NCBI RefSeq assembly: GCF_004348735.1
Contig: NZ_SMKT01000066.1
Location: 1-44,757 of the forward strand
Direction of reading: 5' to 3'
DNA from: Actinomadura sp. KC06
GTDB lineage: Bacteria; Actinomycetota; Actinomycetes; Streptosporangiales; Streptosporangiaceae
DNA length: 44,757 nt
The notes under the pieces are model-generated. The model ran no database searches. It was not told the DNA's origin and saw only the letters and a list, made by a program, of their open reading frames with translations. Below are positions 1-8,038 of this stretch, one piece after another. The stretch's first letter is position 1, and every line of letters starts with the position of its first letter. A program made the position numbers and the translations under genes.

Positions 1-3000
1 GCCAGGTGAAGTGCGGTGGCGGCGGCCGCGGGGTCCGGGGGGCTGGTTCCGCCGGCGGTGAGGACGGTGTAGAACTCGGCGGCGACCGCGGGGGCGTGCG
101 TGTCGTTGATGGGCCAGAGGGTGCCGATGACGTGCGGGAAACCCGCTAGCTGAAGGCTCGCGGCGATGTTGATCGCTTCGTCCGACAGCACCGTCCCGCC
201 GCGGGAGGTCTCGCAGCCGCTCAGGAATGCCAGTTCGGCCTGGTCGAGTCGCTGTGCGGCCAGTTCCCTGACCAGCAGCGGGCGGTCGTGCAGGAGCAGC
301 CTCGCCTGCGCGGGCTCGGAGATCTCCTGGACGGCGTGGCAGGCGAGATGCGCCCAGGTGTTCTGGGTCAGGGCGGCGATGACTTTGTCGTGGGTGGCGT
401 CGCCATCGCGGAGTTCCACGACGTCGGGGAAGTGCTCGGTGACCGCCTGGATCTCGCGGGACACCCCCTCCAGCCGTGGCGCTCCCGGGGTCTCGGTGAG
501 GCCGACCAGCGTCATCCGCCGCGCGGCGCGAGGTCCCCGGGCCCGGTCACGGGCGCTGATCAGCGCGCGGAGGGTCGGGGTGTAGCTGGAGATGGCCCGG
601 TCAAGGGCCTCCCCGGCGGCGTGCAGCGGCAGCAGGGTGAGCGGTCCGGTCGGGCACCACCAGATTCGGTGGGTCGGCCCCAGCGCGTCCAGCACCGGAC
701 CGGTGACAACGGACCAGAGCCAGTTCAGGCAGTCCTGGATGCCCGTGAGGTCCTGGGCCTGCAGCGCCGCGACGAAGGCGTCCGCCTGTGCCTGAGCCTG
801 CTCCGCGGTCAGGGCCAGCGGGAGGACGCGGACCCCGTCGGCGGTGACCAGCAGGGCGTCGCACCGGTACCGGCTGACGTTGAGGACCGCGATCGGCCCG
901 TCCTCGGCCGCCGTCAGGAGGCTCCGGCTGCTGGGCGTCCGCAGGAAGTCCTCGAATCCGGGAAGCTCGCGGATCTCGGCGAGGGCCTCGCGGCGGCGGC
1001 GGGCCAGGACGGGCCGCTCGTCCAGGCGATGCGGCGCGTCGGGGCCCTCGGTGAGGTCCAGCCGCTCGGCGGCCTCCTGGGAGTGATGGATCTCGGCCAG
1101 CCGGTCCGCCAATTCCGGCGCGACCGATCGCAGGAGATCCAGTGAGGTGTGGCCGTCCATCGCTTGGCCGAGCAGGACGCCCCGTCCCTGCTCAAGGAGT
1201 TCGAGCGCGGCACGGGCATCACCGGCCTGGAGCGCGGCCGCCGCGGCGTCGCGTCCGAGTCCCTCGTACTCCTGGAGTATCCGTTCCTGGTCGGCGCGTC
1301 CGAGGCCGCGCCAGGCCGCCTCGTCCAGCGCGGCCACCGCGGCGCCGAAGCCCGCGGCCGCGTCGGCGGGCGCGTCCTCCTCCATCGCGAACTCGCCCCA
1401 CTTCTGGCCGACCGTCGCCCGCCAACTGGCCGACGCCGACTCCTCCTCGGCGGCCTGCCGGTACCGCAGCAGGCTCTCCTCGCGCACGCGCTCGTCGCCG
1501 GCCAGCTGCCACTGGTCACGGAGGGTCTCGGCAAGGTAGAACAGCGCGACCGACCGGCTCGCTCCGTCGGTGCCGGACTCACTGACGGCGGCCCGCATCG
1601 TCCGAAGCGCCCGGGTGAGGGCCCTCGGTTCACCGGTCAGCTGGTAGCGCAGGCGCATGGCCAGACCCAGCCGGCTGTAGACGTCCGAGGTGCCCGGCAA
1701 ACCCTCCTTGGCCGCCTCGGAGAGCAGCTCAATGGCCTCGTCGAGCTCGGGAGTGCCGCCGGACGGGGCCTGACGCGCGCTCAGGAGACCGAGGAATCTT
1801 CTCCGGCGCGGCCGATCGTCGAACAGATCCGCGATGAGCTCGGCCATCGCCCGCACGGGCGCGCGACCGGTCATCGCGCGGTCGAGGAGTGCCCCGGCGA
1901 GGTTGACGGTGGCGTTGCGATGGAAGGACGATCCCGGCCGGGCCCCTGCCCTGACCGTCCTGAACACGGCGATGGCCTCCGCCGGGTCGGCTCCGCTCAG
2001 CTCCAGGGTGCGTCCGAGGCTGTTGAGCACCTGCAGCCGCTGGAGATTGCCCTCATCGACGGTCTCGGCGGCCTCTCGGTGATAGCGGACGGCCTCGGCC
2101 ATGGCCCCTGACTGCCCGGTGACCTGGTATCTGGTCGCGAGGACCTCGCCCAGGGAGGCCAGGTGGCTCGGCCGGGACGGGCTTCCGACCGGCGTCGCGG
2201 CGACGGCGGCGCGCAGCGCGGCCACGGCGGCTTCGGTGTCCTCGGTACGACGCGTGGCCTCGTACCTTTCCTGCAGTGCGGAGCCGAGGTTGACCAGATA
2301 GAGGGCAAGGTGGCCGTGGTCGGGTGCGGTCCGGTCGACGGCGGCCTGATGGTGGACGATGGCCTCGTCCAGCTCCGCGAGCCGTCCGGTCACCTCGTAG
2401 CGGTAGGTGAGGGCGGCCCCGAGCCCCGTCATGGCCATCGCCAGCTCGGGATGTTCGGGAACCAGGGCGATGGCCTGCCGGTAGGCCGCGATCGCCTCGT
2501 CGAGGGCCTTCAGGCCTCCGCCGAGCCGGAACTTCAAGGCGAGGCTGTTGCCGAAGTCGGAATAGACCATGCCGTAGATGCCGCTGCCCGGCCGGGCCAG
2601 TGCGCACGCGCGGCGCAGGGCGTCGACCATCTCGTCGAGATCGTCGGTGGTCCCGGCCATCTCCATGCGCAGGCCCAGGACCGCGCCTAACCCGCCCAGA
2701 ATCTCCGGCAGGCTCGGCGAGTCGTCCGGAAGCGCGGAGAGCGCCTGCCTGAACATCTCCACCGCGTCGTTCGCCCGCTGGACCTCTCCGGCCAGGCGAA
2801 CGTCCTCGATCAGTACGCTGCTGTTCATGGCCAGAAGCCGGGCTTGGGCCTCCCGGCCGGTGCCGAACACCTCGGTGAGGTCCTCCGGCATGTTCGCCAT
2901 ATGGTCGAAGGCCTCCTGGGGGATCTCAGGGACTTCTCCCATCGCGAGCATGAAGCCGACCAGCACCTGGACCTGGCGTTTGACCGGCTCGGATGCCGCC

Positions 3001-3599
3001 GGGTAGCGCTGCCGTATGGTTTCCAGCACGGTGTTCAGTTCCGCTCTGCGTGCGGGGTCCGCGACCTCGGCGAACAGCGCGCTGGCGTACCGTGCGAGCC
3101 GCCAGGTGTAGCGGTCCGTGGCCCGATCGGTGGCTTCCACCGCCTCCTTCAGCACCTCGAGCCCGCGGAGCAGGTCGGCCCGGTCGGATGTCTCCATGAA
3201 CGTCATATGCAGCGCCCACCCGTAGTTGGTCAGCACCAGCGACCGGTCCTCCAGAGTGCCGCGCAGTGCCGCTTCGAACAGGGCCTGAGCTTCCTCGCGG
3301 TGGTGCAGGTGCCACAGGATCGGCGCGAGCTGGGCCTGTGCCTCGGCCAGCCCGGGCTGCCCGTCGAGCGCCGCGACGGCCTGGCGATGCCAGTGGACGG
3401 CCTCCTGGAGGTCGTCCGGGCGGGCGAAGGCGTCGTGGCGCATGCTCAGCGCGTTGCCGAGGCTGCTGAACAGCTGCGGTGACGGTCTGCGGGCCACCAG
3501 ACGGCGAAGACCGGCGATGCCCTCCTCAAGGTCCTTGAGGTTCTCGGTCAGCTGGTAGCGGTCGATCTGTTCCAACGGGTTCAACGGTTCCTCCGCCAT
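1..3599 (-). CDS. TPR-CHAT caspase-like protease, C-terminus beyond window edge
   Basis: The open frame starts at ATG 3599 (MAEEPLNPLEQIDRYQLTEN) and runs off the left edge, so at least 1199 residues are present and the stop is not seen. Residues 1 to about 850 are repeated helical A/L/E-rich units of TPR character. From about residue 880 comes a CHAT domain, with hallmark stretches WWCPTGPLTLLPLHAAG and SSYTPTLRAL, then AHLACHA carrying the predicted catalytic His1088 and AFLSGCETSRGG carrying Cys1129, followed by QLAGFPHVIGTLWPIND. CHAT proteases belong to the caspase/separase clan and cut partner proteins when a sensor is triggered. The start overlaps the stop of the upstream CATRA-like gene by 19 nt, which implies translational coupling and a joint function. 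One oddity is Ala in place of the usual Gly after the catalytic His. Family assignment is firm; the target is unknown. Confidence 0.9.
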   Translation of the reverse strand, partial: MAEEPLNPLEQIDRYQLTENLKDLEEGIAGLRRLVARRPSPQLFSSLGNALSMRHDAFARPDDLQEAVHWHRQAVAALDGQPGLAEAQAQLAPILWHLHHREEAQALFEAALRGTLEDRSLVLTNYGWALHMTFMETSDRADLLRGLEVLKEAVEATDRATDRYTWRLARYASALFAEVADPARRAELNTVLETIRQRYPAASEPVKRQVQVLVGFMLAMGEVPEIPQEAFDHMANMPEDLTEVFGTGREAQARLLAMNSSVLIEDVRLAGEVQRANDAVEMFRQALSALPDDSPSLPEILGGLGAVLGLRMEMAGTTDDLDEMVDALRRACALARPGSGIYGMVYSDFGNSLALKFRLGGGLKALDEAIAAYRQAIALVPEHPELAMAMTGLGAALTYRYEVTGRLAELDEAIVHHQAAVDRTAPDHGHLALYLVNLGSALQERYEATRRTEDTEAAVAALRAAVAATPVGSPSRPSHLASLGEVLATRYQVTGQSGAMAEAVRYHREAAETVDEGNLQRLQVLNSLGRTLELSGADPAEAIAVFRTVRAGARPGSSFHRNATVNLAGALLDRAMTGRAPVRAMAELIADLFDDRPRRRRFLGLLSARQAPSGGTPELDEAIELLSEAAKEGLPGTSDVYSRLGLAMRLRYQLTGEPRALTRALRTMRAAVSESGTDGASRSVALFYLAETLRDQWQLAGDERVREESLLRYRQAAEEESASASWRATVGQKWGEFAMEEDAPADAAAGFGAAVAALDEAAWRGLGRADQERILQEYEGLGRDAAAAALQAGDARAALELLEQGRGVLLGQAMDGHTSLDLLRSVAPELADRLAEIHHSQEAAERLDLTEGPDAPHRLDERPVLARRRREALAEIRELPGFEDFLRTPSSRSLLTAAEDGPIAVLNVSRYRCDALLVTADGVRVLPLALTAEQAQAQADAFVAALQAQDLTGIQDCLNWLWSVVTGPVLDALGPTHRIWWCPTGPLTLLPLHAAGEALDRAISSYTPTLRALISARDRARGPRAARRMTLVGLTETPGAPRLEGVSREIQAVTEHFPDVVELRDGDATHDKVIAALTQNTWAHLACHAVQEISEPAQARLLLHDRPLLVRELAAQRLDQAELAFLSGCETSRGGTVLSDEAINIAASLQLAGFPHVIGTLWPINDTHAPAVAAEFYTVLTAGGTSPPDPAAAATALHL

Positions 3600-4762
3600 C
3601 TGACGAATCCGAACGCGGTCAGCAGGAACGCGACCGCTCCCAGCGCCGCGACGATGTACGGCTTGGCGGCGTCGTCGACGGGCACCTTGTAGCCCAGGGA
3701 CTGCACCGCGGCCAGCATCATCAGGAGCGTGCCGATGACGGCCGTCTCCAGCACCCCGAACCGGCCCCAGCGCCGTTCGGACGCCTCGGCGCGGGCCTGC
3801 AGCCGCTCCCGGATCACCAGGTCGGTGATCGCACCGATCTCCCGGGCGCGTTCCCGTGTCGCGTCCGCGTAGCCGAGGTCGTCCTGGATGCGGAGGCGGA
3901 ACCAGTCGGCCAGCGCCAGGTCGTCCTCGAACGGGGTGCCGCGCATGTTGTGGCGGGCGATCTCCACCGTGCGGAGCATCTCCCGCAGCCGGGTCATGGT
4001 CCAGATGAGCCCGTCCGGCGCCGCCTGGCGGTGCATCAGCTCCCGGTGAGCGGCGAGCAGCCGGTCGTCCTCCAGCGCCGCGACCACCCGGGCGGCCTGC
4101 TCGTCGACCCGCTCCCGGGCTTCGTGGAACACCCGTCCCTCGTCATAGACGCGCAGCTGGAACCGAACCTTCGCGGCATGCATGAGGAAACGGGCGAGAG
4201 GCGACATGCGCTCATCACCGGACGACCACAGCCACGCGTCCAGATCGCGTTCGCGTTCGACGTCCGCGATCACCGCGAAGACACGAAGCCGCCGTGCGTT
4301 ACCGTCCCGCAGGCCGGTCTCCCAGACCGCGAAACGGTTGGCCCTGGTGAAGCGGTATTCCCGCTCCGCTCCCGGCAGCGCGGGCAGGACGCTCCGGGTC
4401 AGTCCCCGCGCGGGCTGTCCACGCTCGTAGTCCACGAACAGACGGCATTCGCCGAGAACCCAACCCAGATCGCCCGCACACCCCTCCCACAGCTCGGCGA
4501 GTTCCCGCCACGTCCCGCCGGTCAACGCGACACCCAGACACCTCAGATCATGGACGTCGCGGAGCACCCCCTGCCGCAGCGGCCCCTCCGGCGCCTCCCG
4601 CACCGACACGGCGCCGCCGCTCTCCACGGTCATCCCGAGCCGGGACCCGAGCGCCGACCACAGGCCGCCGAGGCGCTCGGCATGCTCCTGGGCGGACGGC
4701 CCCGACCGCGCGACGAAGACATGGACGACCAGCCCGGAACGACCGGACTCAGCTCGCCCCAT
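3581..4762 (-). CDS. CATRA-like conflict-system protein, membrane anchored
   Basis: This 393-residue protein starts at ATG 4762, behind GGAGAG. Its N-terminus (LVVHVFVARSGPSAQEHAERL, then GGLWSALGSRLGMT) resembles CATRA (caspase and TPR repeat associated) proteins described by comparative genomics in counter-invader conflict systems. The middle (about 170-320) is charged and helical, with many conserved-looking R/E residues. Two hydrophobic segments at the C-terminus (about 335-355 and 366-386) followed by RWRRNR predict a membrane hairpin with a cytosolic body. The gene overlaps the TPR-CHAT gene by 19 nt, the arrangement that gives the CATRA family its name. The likely role is a sensor or regulator that holds the CHAT protease at the membrane; this is inferred, since no catalytic motif is visible. 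The family call rests on remembered sequence similarity plus context. Confidence 0.75.
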   Translation of the reverse strand: MGRAESGRSGLVVHVFVARSGPSAQEHAERLGGLWSALGSRLGMTVESGGAVSVREAPEGPLRQGVLRDVHDLRCLGVALTGGTWRELAELWEGCAGDLGWVLGECRLFVDYERGQPARGLTRSVLPALPGAEREYRFTRANRFAVWETGLRDGNARRLRVFAVIADVERERDLDAWLWSSGDERMSPLARFLMHAAKVRFQLRVYDEGRVFHEARERVDEQAARVVAALEDDRLLAAHRELMHRQAAPDGLIWTMTRLREMLRTVEIARHNMRGTPFEDDLALADWFRLRIQDDLGYADATRERAREIGAITDLVIRERLQARAEASERRWGRFGVLETAVIGTLLMMLAAVQSLGYKVPVDDAAKPYIVAALGAVAFLLTAFGFVRWRRNR

Positions 4763-4820
4763 GCGGGCTCTCCAGCCGATGGATCAACTCGTTGACCCGC
4801 TCCCGCAACTCATCGGGCAT
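4749..4820 (-). CDS. Possible short ORF or 3' stub ahead of the CATRA-like gene
   Basis: A 23-residue frame (MPDELRERVNELIHRLESPH then GAS) begins at ATG 4820 and ends inside the first codons of the CATRA-like gene, overlapping it by 14 nt. It is amphipathic and helical, and the frame stays open upstream into the 3' end of the methyltransferase but offers no start codon or good ribosome site there. It could be a coupling leader peptide, or the remaining 3' end of a gene that once preceded the CATRA-like gene and was lost at the junction near 4855. Evidence for expression is weak. Confidence 0.25.
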   Translation of the reverse strand: MPDELRERVNELIHRLESPHGAS

Positions 4821-4854
4821 CTCGACGGGCTCAGCCGGCCCCGCGCCATCGCCA

Positions 4855-5775
4855 CTACCCGGCGACGGCCTTGTCCGGAAGCATCCGCTCGACCAGGAGC
4901 AGACGTCCGTCCGACGGAATGGCGGCGCGGACGCTGCGGAGAATCGTGATGGACTGCTGGTCGTCCCAGTCGTGCAGGATCTCTTTCAGCAGGTAGGCGT
5001 CGGCTCCCTCTGGAACTTTGTCGAAGAAGTCGCCGCCGACGACGTGGCATCGCTGCCCGACCCCGGCGGCGGCCAGCGTGGCGTCGGCGTCGGCGAGGCC
5101 GGTCTGGACGTCGAAGAGCACGCCTCGAAGTTCGTTGTGAGCCTGCAGGATGTGGGTCAGGAGAGTGCCGTCCCCGCCGCCGATGTCCACGACTTCCCGG
5201 AACCTGCCGAAATCGGCGGCCGCCAGGATGCCGGGCGCCGTGTCGCGGGTGTGCTCCGCCTGCGACCGGTTGAAGATCGTCGCCCGATCGGGAAAGCGCG
5301 CGTAGTACTCGGTCCAGCTCATGCCGTGCGCCAGGTCCCAGCCGGGGGTTCCGGTCCGCAGGCTGGGCACGAGCCGGTCCCAGCTCCGCGACGTTTCCGG
5401 ACCGCAGCCCATCAGCAGGACGCCCCGTACCGAGTCAGGTGCGTCCGCGCGGAGCGGCTGCCCGAGTTCGGTGAGATCGAAGCGGTCGGTCCCGGTCTGG
5501 ACGAGGATGCCCTGCCCGGTGAGGGCGAGGAGAAGGCGTCGCAGGGATGGCGCGTGGGTGCCGGTCCGTTCCGCCAGCTCGCCTGTGGTGCGCGCGCCTT
5601 CGGCGACCAGGTCGGCGATGCGTAGCTCGGCCGCCGCGTGAAGCGTCTTCGCCGCCATCATCTGGAGCAGCGGCGCCAGGAGCAGCACAGACGGGGGCAG
5701 TTCGGACGGGGGCGGCTCGGATGGGGGTGCGGCGGCGGTAGCCTGGTTTTGTCGCTCGGCCTCTGGGTCAGGCAT
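4855..5775 (-). CDS. SAM-dependent O-methyltransferase, C-terminally truncated
   Basis: A 306-residue protein of the plant/actinomycete O-methyltransferase type (DnrK/TcmN-like). After a Pro/Ser-rich leader, residues from about 27 form the dimerisation winged-helix domain (LQMMAAKTLHAAAELRIADL). The SAM-binding motif is VVDIGGGDGTLL, and LKEILHDWDD carries the His usually serving as general base. Family members run to about 335-355 residues and continue after the LLLVERMLPD strand with a segment containing a GGxERT-type motif. Here the frame stops nine residues after LLLVER and no such segment occurs in any frame downstream, so roughly 40-55 residues are missing. The start overlaps the acyltransferase stop by 8 nt (ATGCCTGA). 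It may be inactive, or it may be a genuinely short variant. Confidence 0.85.
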   Translation of the reverse strand: MPDPEAERQNQATAAAPPSEPPPSELPPSVLLLAPLLQMMAAKTLHAAAELRIADLVAEGARTTGELAERTGTHAPSLRRLLLALTGQGILVQTGTDRFDLTELGQPLRADAPDSVRGVLLMGCGPETSRSWDRLVPSLRTGTPGWDLAHGMSWTEYYARFPDRATIFNRSQAEHTRDTAPGILAAADFGRFREVVDIGGGDGTLLTHILQAHNELRGVLFDVQTGLADADATLAAAGVGQRCHVVGGDFFDKVPEGADAYLLKEILHDWDDQQSITILRSVRAAIPSDGRLLLVERMLPDKAVAG

Positions 5776-6481
5776 GGAGGGCCAGCTCTCCGTCCACCGC
5801 GCGCCGGCGGGCGCGTTTCACATCGGCCTTGATGTTTCTCATCGTCACCTTCCGATGGAAATAGTGATATCCACGGGTTATCGCGTAGTCGACGCATTCT
5901 CGGCTGTCGGTCCTGAAGTAGGTGACGAAGTCGTTGACGGTGTCGTCGCCGAGCAGATGCAGGGGCTCGTGCCGGATCGGAATCGTCCCGAAGTCGGTGA
6001 ACCACGAGAGGATCTCCTGCCTGATCACACCGGCGACGAAGTCGAATCCCATCGTGTGGGACAGCACGGCGCAGTTGCGGAGGATGATGCCCAGCAGGAG
6101 GTCGCCCCGGAACGCCTTGTCGACGGCGATGTTGTTCACCTCGAGGACGCGCTTCCCCGCGGCGCCGGGGATGATCTGGAGCAGCGGCGAGTCCGGTGCC
6201 ACCGGGGTGAGCCGGAAGATGGCGACCAGCTCGCGGTCGAACGTGATCTTGTAGCAGGTGGACGCGGTATCGGGGAGAAAGTCATCGCTGTAGAGACCTA
6301 ACGGCCTCAGCGCGTTCTCGAGGAAATCGCGATATTCGTCGAGTTCCTGCGCTTCCGCGACTTCGTGGGTCTGGTATTGCCGCAGCTCCCGTAAGACCTC
6401 CTCGTCTTTGGGAGCCGCCGCGTAGGTGGTCGTGGTGGTCGGATCGCCATCGTCCAGGACGGCGATTGCTTCGAGCGGCAA
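5768..6481 (-). CDS. GNAT / AHL-synthase-like N-acyltransferase
   Basis: A 237-residue protein. I chose TTG 6481 because GGGAGAG lies 6 nt upstream; the frame is open further upstream but overlaps the preceding gene. The core (FDRELVAIFRLTP, then VLEVNNIAVDKAFRG, FDFVAGVIRQEI, FGTIPIRHEPLHLLG) has the strand-helix order of the GNAT and acyl-homoserine-lactone/FeeM-type N-acyl amino acid synthase fold: a substrate strand, an acyl-carrier binding loop with K/R-G, and a C-terminal strand. It probably moves an acyl group from a CoA or carrier protein to an amine. It sits in a four-gene operon with the HDO protein upstream and an O-methyltransferase overlapping downstream. The codons are slightly less GC-rich than those of its neighbours. 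The fold assignment is moderate and the substrate unknown. Confidence 0.6.
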   Translation of the reverse strand: MPLEAIAVLDDGDPTTTTTYAAAPKDEEVLRELRQYQTHEVAEAQELDEYRDFLENALRPLGLYSDDFLPDTASTCYKITFDRELVAIFRLTPVAPDSPLLQIIPGAAGKRVLEVNNIAVDKAFRGDLLLGIILRNCAVLSHTMGFDFVAGVIRQEILSWFTDFGTIPIRHEPLHLLGDDTVNDFVTYFRTDSRECVDYAITRGYHYFHRKVTMRNIKADVKRARRRAVDGELALHA

Positions 6482-6528
6482 GGCGCTCTCCCTTGGATTC
6501 GGTTCCGTTGAAGCGTGGGCGGAGATGC

Positions 6529-7188
6529 CTAGGCGCTGGCCAGCACGTCGCGGAACATCTGGGCGTAGTAGTAGATCGTCATCCGGCGGCCGTGGATGAT
6601 CTCGTCCAGGTCGGAGTCCTTGAGCAGCAGCTCGTTGACGGCCTGCTTCACGTCCTCGATATGCCGTGCGTCGAATCCGGCATGGCTCTTGATGAACGTC
6701 ACCTGGTTCTTTTCCAGGCCGTACGTCTCCCGCAGGACCTGAGCCATTGACTTGCCGAGGTCCGCGCCGAGTCCTTCGGTGAGGCTCGCGACGCCGAGAA
6801 TGCCGAGCGGGCTCCCGTAGGTCGCCATGTAGTAGTTCTGTGAGACCAGGCCCCACGATCCGCGCTTCGGCGGCACCGCCAGGATTTCCTCGGCGTTCTC
6901 GCCCAGGTTCTCCAGGTCCCTGATGCAGAAGAGGTCGTGGTTGTTCTCCTCTTGGACCTGCTCGAAGAACCAGTCGCGCAGCTTGCGGTAGTCGTCGCCG
7001 AGCCGGGCTCCGGCCAGCGAGAGCATCCGGGAGGTGTGGCGGACCATGTGGTAGGTCTCGCGCAGATAGGCCACGTAGTGTTCGCGCTTCATCTGGCCGC
7101 TGACGACGGTCTCGATCAGTGGGTTCTGCCCGATCTCGCTGTCGAACTCGCTCTGGGTCGCTGCGAGGAGCTTCTCGAAATTGCTCAT
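6529..7188 (-). CDS. Haem-oxygenase-like di-iron protein (HDO, iron-containing redox enzyme)
   Basis: A 219-residue all-helical protein starting at ATG 7188. The metal ligands expected for HDO enzymes (UndA, BesC, SznF relatives) are in place: Glu81 and His84 (EENNHDLF), Glu138 (LTEGLG), His169, Asp173 and His176 (SHAGFDARHIED). Such enzymes use Fe(II) and O2 for N-hydroxylation, C-C cleavage or desaturation in natural-product pathways. The gene is preceded by a hotdog thioesterase and followed 47 nt later by an acyltransferase gene, so a tailoring role in a small pathway is likely. TenA-like thiaminase is excluded by the full metal-ligand set. The reaction cannot be assigned from sequence. 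Confidence 0.85.
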   Translation of the reverse strand: MSNFEKLLAATQSEFDSEIGQNPLIETVVSGQMKREHYVAYLRETYHMVRHTSRMLSLAGARLGDDYRKLRDWFFEQVQEENNHDLFCIRDLENLGENAEEILAVPPKRGSWGLVSQNYYMATYGSPLGILGVASLTEGLGADLGKSMAQVLRETYGLEKNQVTFIKSHAGFDARHIEDVKQAVNELLLKDSDLDEIIHGRRMTIYYYAQMFRDVLASA

Positions 7189-7236
7189 TGCGATTGATCC
7201 TTCGGTTTCCGTTGGTCGTGCGGCAGAGGGGTTGTG

Positions 7237-7692
7237 TCAGGACGGGACGGGGCGGAAGGCCTCCGGCCAGGGCAGGAGGCGGTAGACGCCCGTCGCACGG
7301 GCCAAGGTCTGCTCCTGCGCATCCGTCAGGCGCGCTTCGAGAAAAGCCGACTTGCCGAGCATCGATGTGATGCGTCCCTCGCCGTAGACCTTTCCGACGG
7401 GAACCGGCCTGATGAAATCCGTGGTCATGGAGACAGTGACGGGGAGGAACTGCGCCTCGTGGATTCCGACGACCGCCGATCCCATGCATTCGTCCAGCAT
7501 GGCGGTGACGAATCCACCGTGAATCGAACCGCTCGGGTTGACGAACTCAGCCGCGCCCTGAAACGAGACGTGAATGGCCTGGGCCTCCCTGTCGATCCTC
7601 AGCAGAGTCCACCCGATCAGCTTCGCCACTGGAGGCACTTCGCCGGGCAGACGGTCGTACACGGTTTCTTCATCACTCTTCGGCTCGGCCAA
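7237..7692 (-). CDS. PaaI-type hotdog thioesterase
   Basis: I place the start at TTG 7692, preceded by AAGGAG with about 8 nt spacing, giving 151 residues, normal for this family. The frame extends to ATG 7836, but that N-terminus (MHTAGEALSPAVNRES) is basic and not family-like. PPVAKLIGWTLLRID leads into the hotdog core, with GSIHGGFVTAMLDECMG on the central helix; the Asp in this helix is the usual catalytic residue of PaaI/YbgC thioesterases. It probably hydrolyses acyl-CoA or acyl-carrier thioesters. It is the first gene of the four-gene operon and could release or edit the acyl group used by the acyltransferase. Confidence 0.8.
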   Translation of the reverse strand: MAEPKSDEETVYDRLPGEVPPVAKLIGWTLLRIDREAQAIHVSFQGAAEFVNPSGSIHGGFVTAMLDECMGSAVVGIHEAQFLPVTVSMTTDFIRPVPVGKVYGEGRITSMLGKSAFLEARLTDAQEQTLARATGVYRLLPWPEAFRPVPS

Positions 7693-7802
7693 TCCGGGCT
7701 CTCCTTTTCCCTTGCAGACATGTGGATCATCGATTGCGGTCTTCGGCCGTGTCAATGGGCGTGCATTGGCGCCATGTGGACGACGGTGAGATTCTCGATT
7801 AA

Positions 7803-7829
7803 CAGCAGGTGATAGCGCCTCGCCTGCTG
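7803..7829. promoter_or_regulatory. 7-bp inverted repeat in the divergent control region
   Basis: CAGCAGG (7803-7809) and CCTGCTG (7823-7829) form a perfect inverted repeat with a 13-nt centre, 111 nt upstream of the thioesterase start. It is a candidate operator or 5'-UTR hairpin for the minus operon. Confidence 0.35.
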
Positions 7830-7847
7830 TGTGCATATTTTGGACCC

Positions 7848-7876
7848 TTGACCCTGTTCACGGCGGCTGCTACGAA
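7848..7876 (+). promoter_or_regulatory. Candidate promoter for the 8039-10170 gene pair
   Basis: TTGACC (7848-7853) and TACGAA (7871-7876) are separated by 17 nt, a fair match to a housekeeping -35/-10 pair. It would give a 5' leader of about 155 nt containing the imperfect hairpin at 7896-7927. Nothing coding is seen in 7693-8038. Confidence 0.35.
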
Positions 7877-7895
7877 ATCGGCCGCTCGCGTCATT

Positions 7896-7927
7896 GCGGC
7901 GTCCTTACCAGGCGTAAGTGACGCCGT
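7896..7927. promoter_or_regulatory. Imperfect long inverted repeat (operator or attenuator)
   Basis: GCGGCGTCCTTAC (7896-7908) pairs with GTAAGTGACGCCGT (7914-7927) around a 5-nt loop, with one bulged base. No T-tract follows, so an operator or leader hairpin is more likely than a terminator. It lies between the divergent thioesterase operon and the methyltransferase/P450 pair. Confidence 0.4.
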
Positions 7928-8038
7928 GCCAAAGTCCGGCGACTTGCCGTGATCACCTGGGGTTTGTCGTCCTTTGACGTCCCTGTCATGATGAGTTGAT
8001 CAACGCCGACCGCTCTGTTCGGACGAAAGGTTCCGTCG

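Noticed and set aside
5768..7489. A 573-codon frame containing the acyltransferase
   Set aside because: Only the C-terminal 237 residues look like protein; the upstream part overlaps the well-supported HDO gene and is Arg/Pro-rich shadow sequence. The TTG at 6481 has a proper ribosome site.
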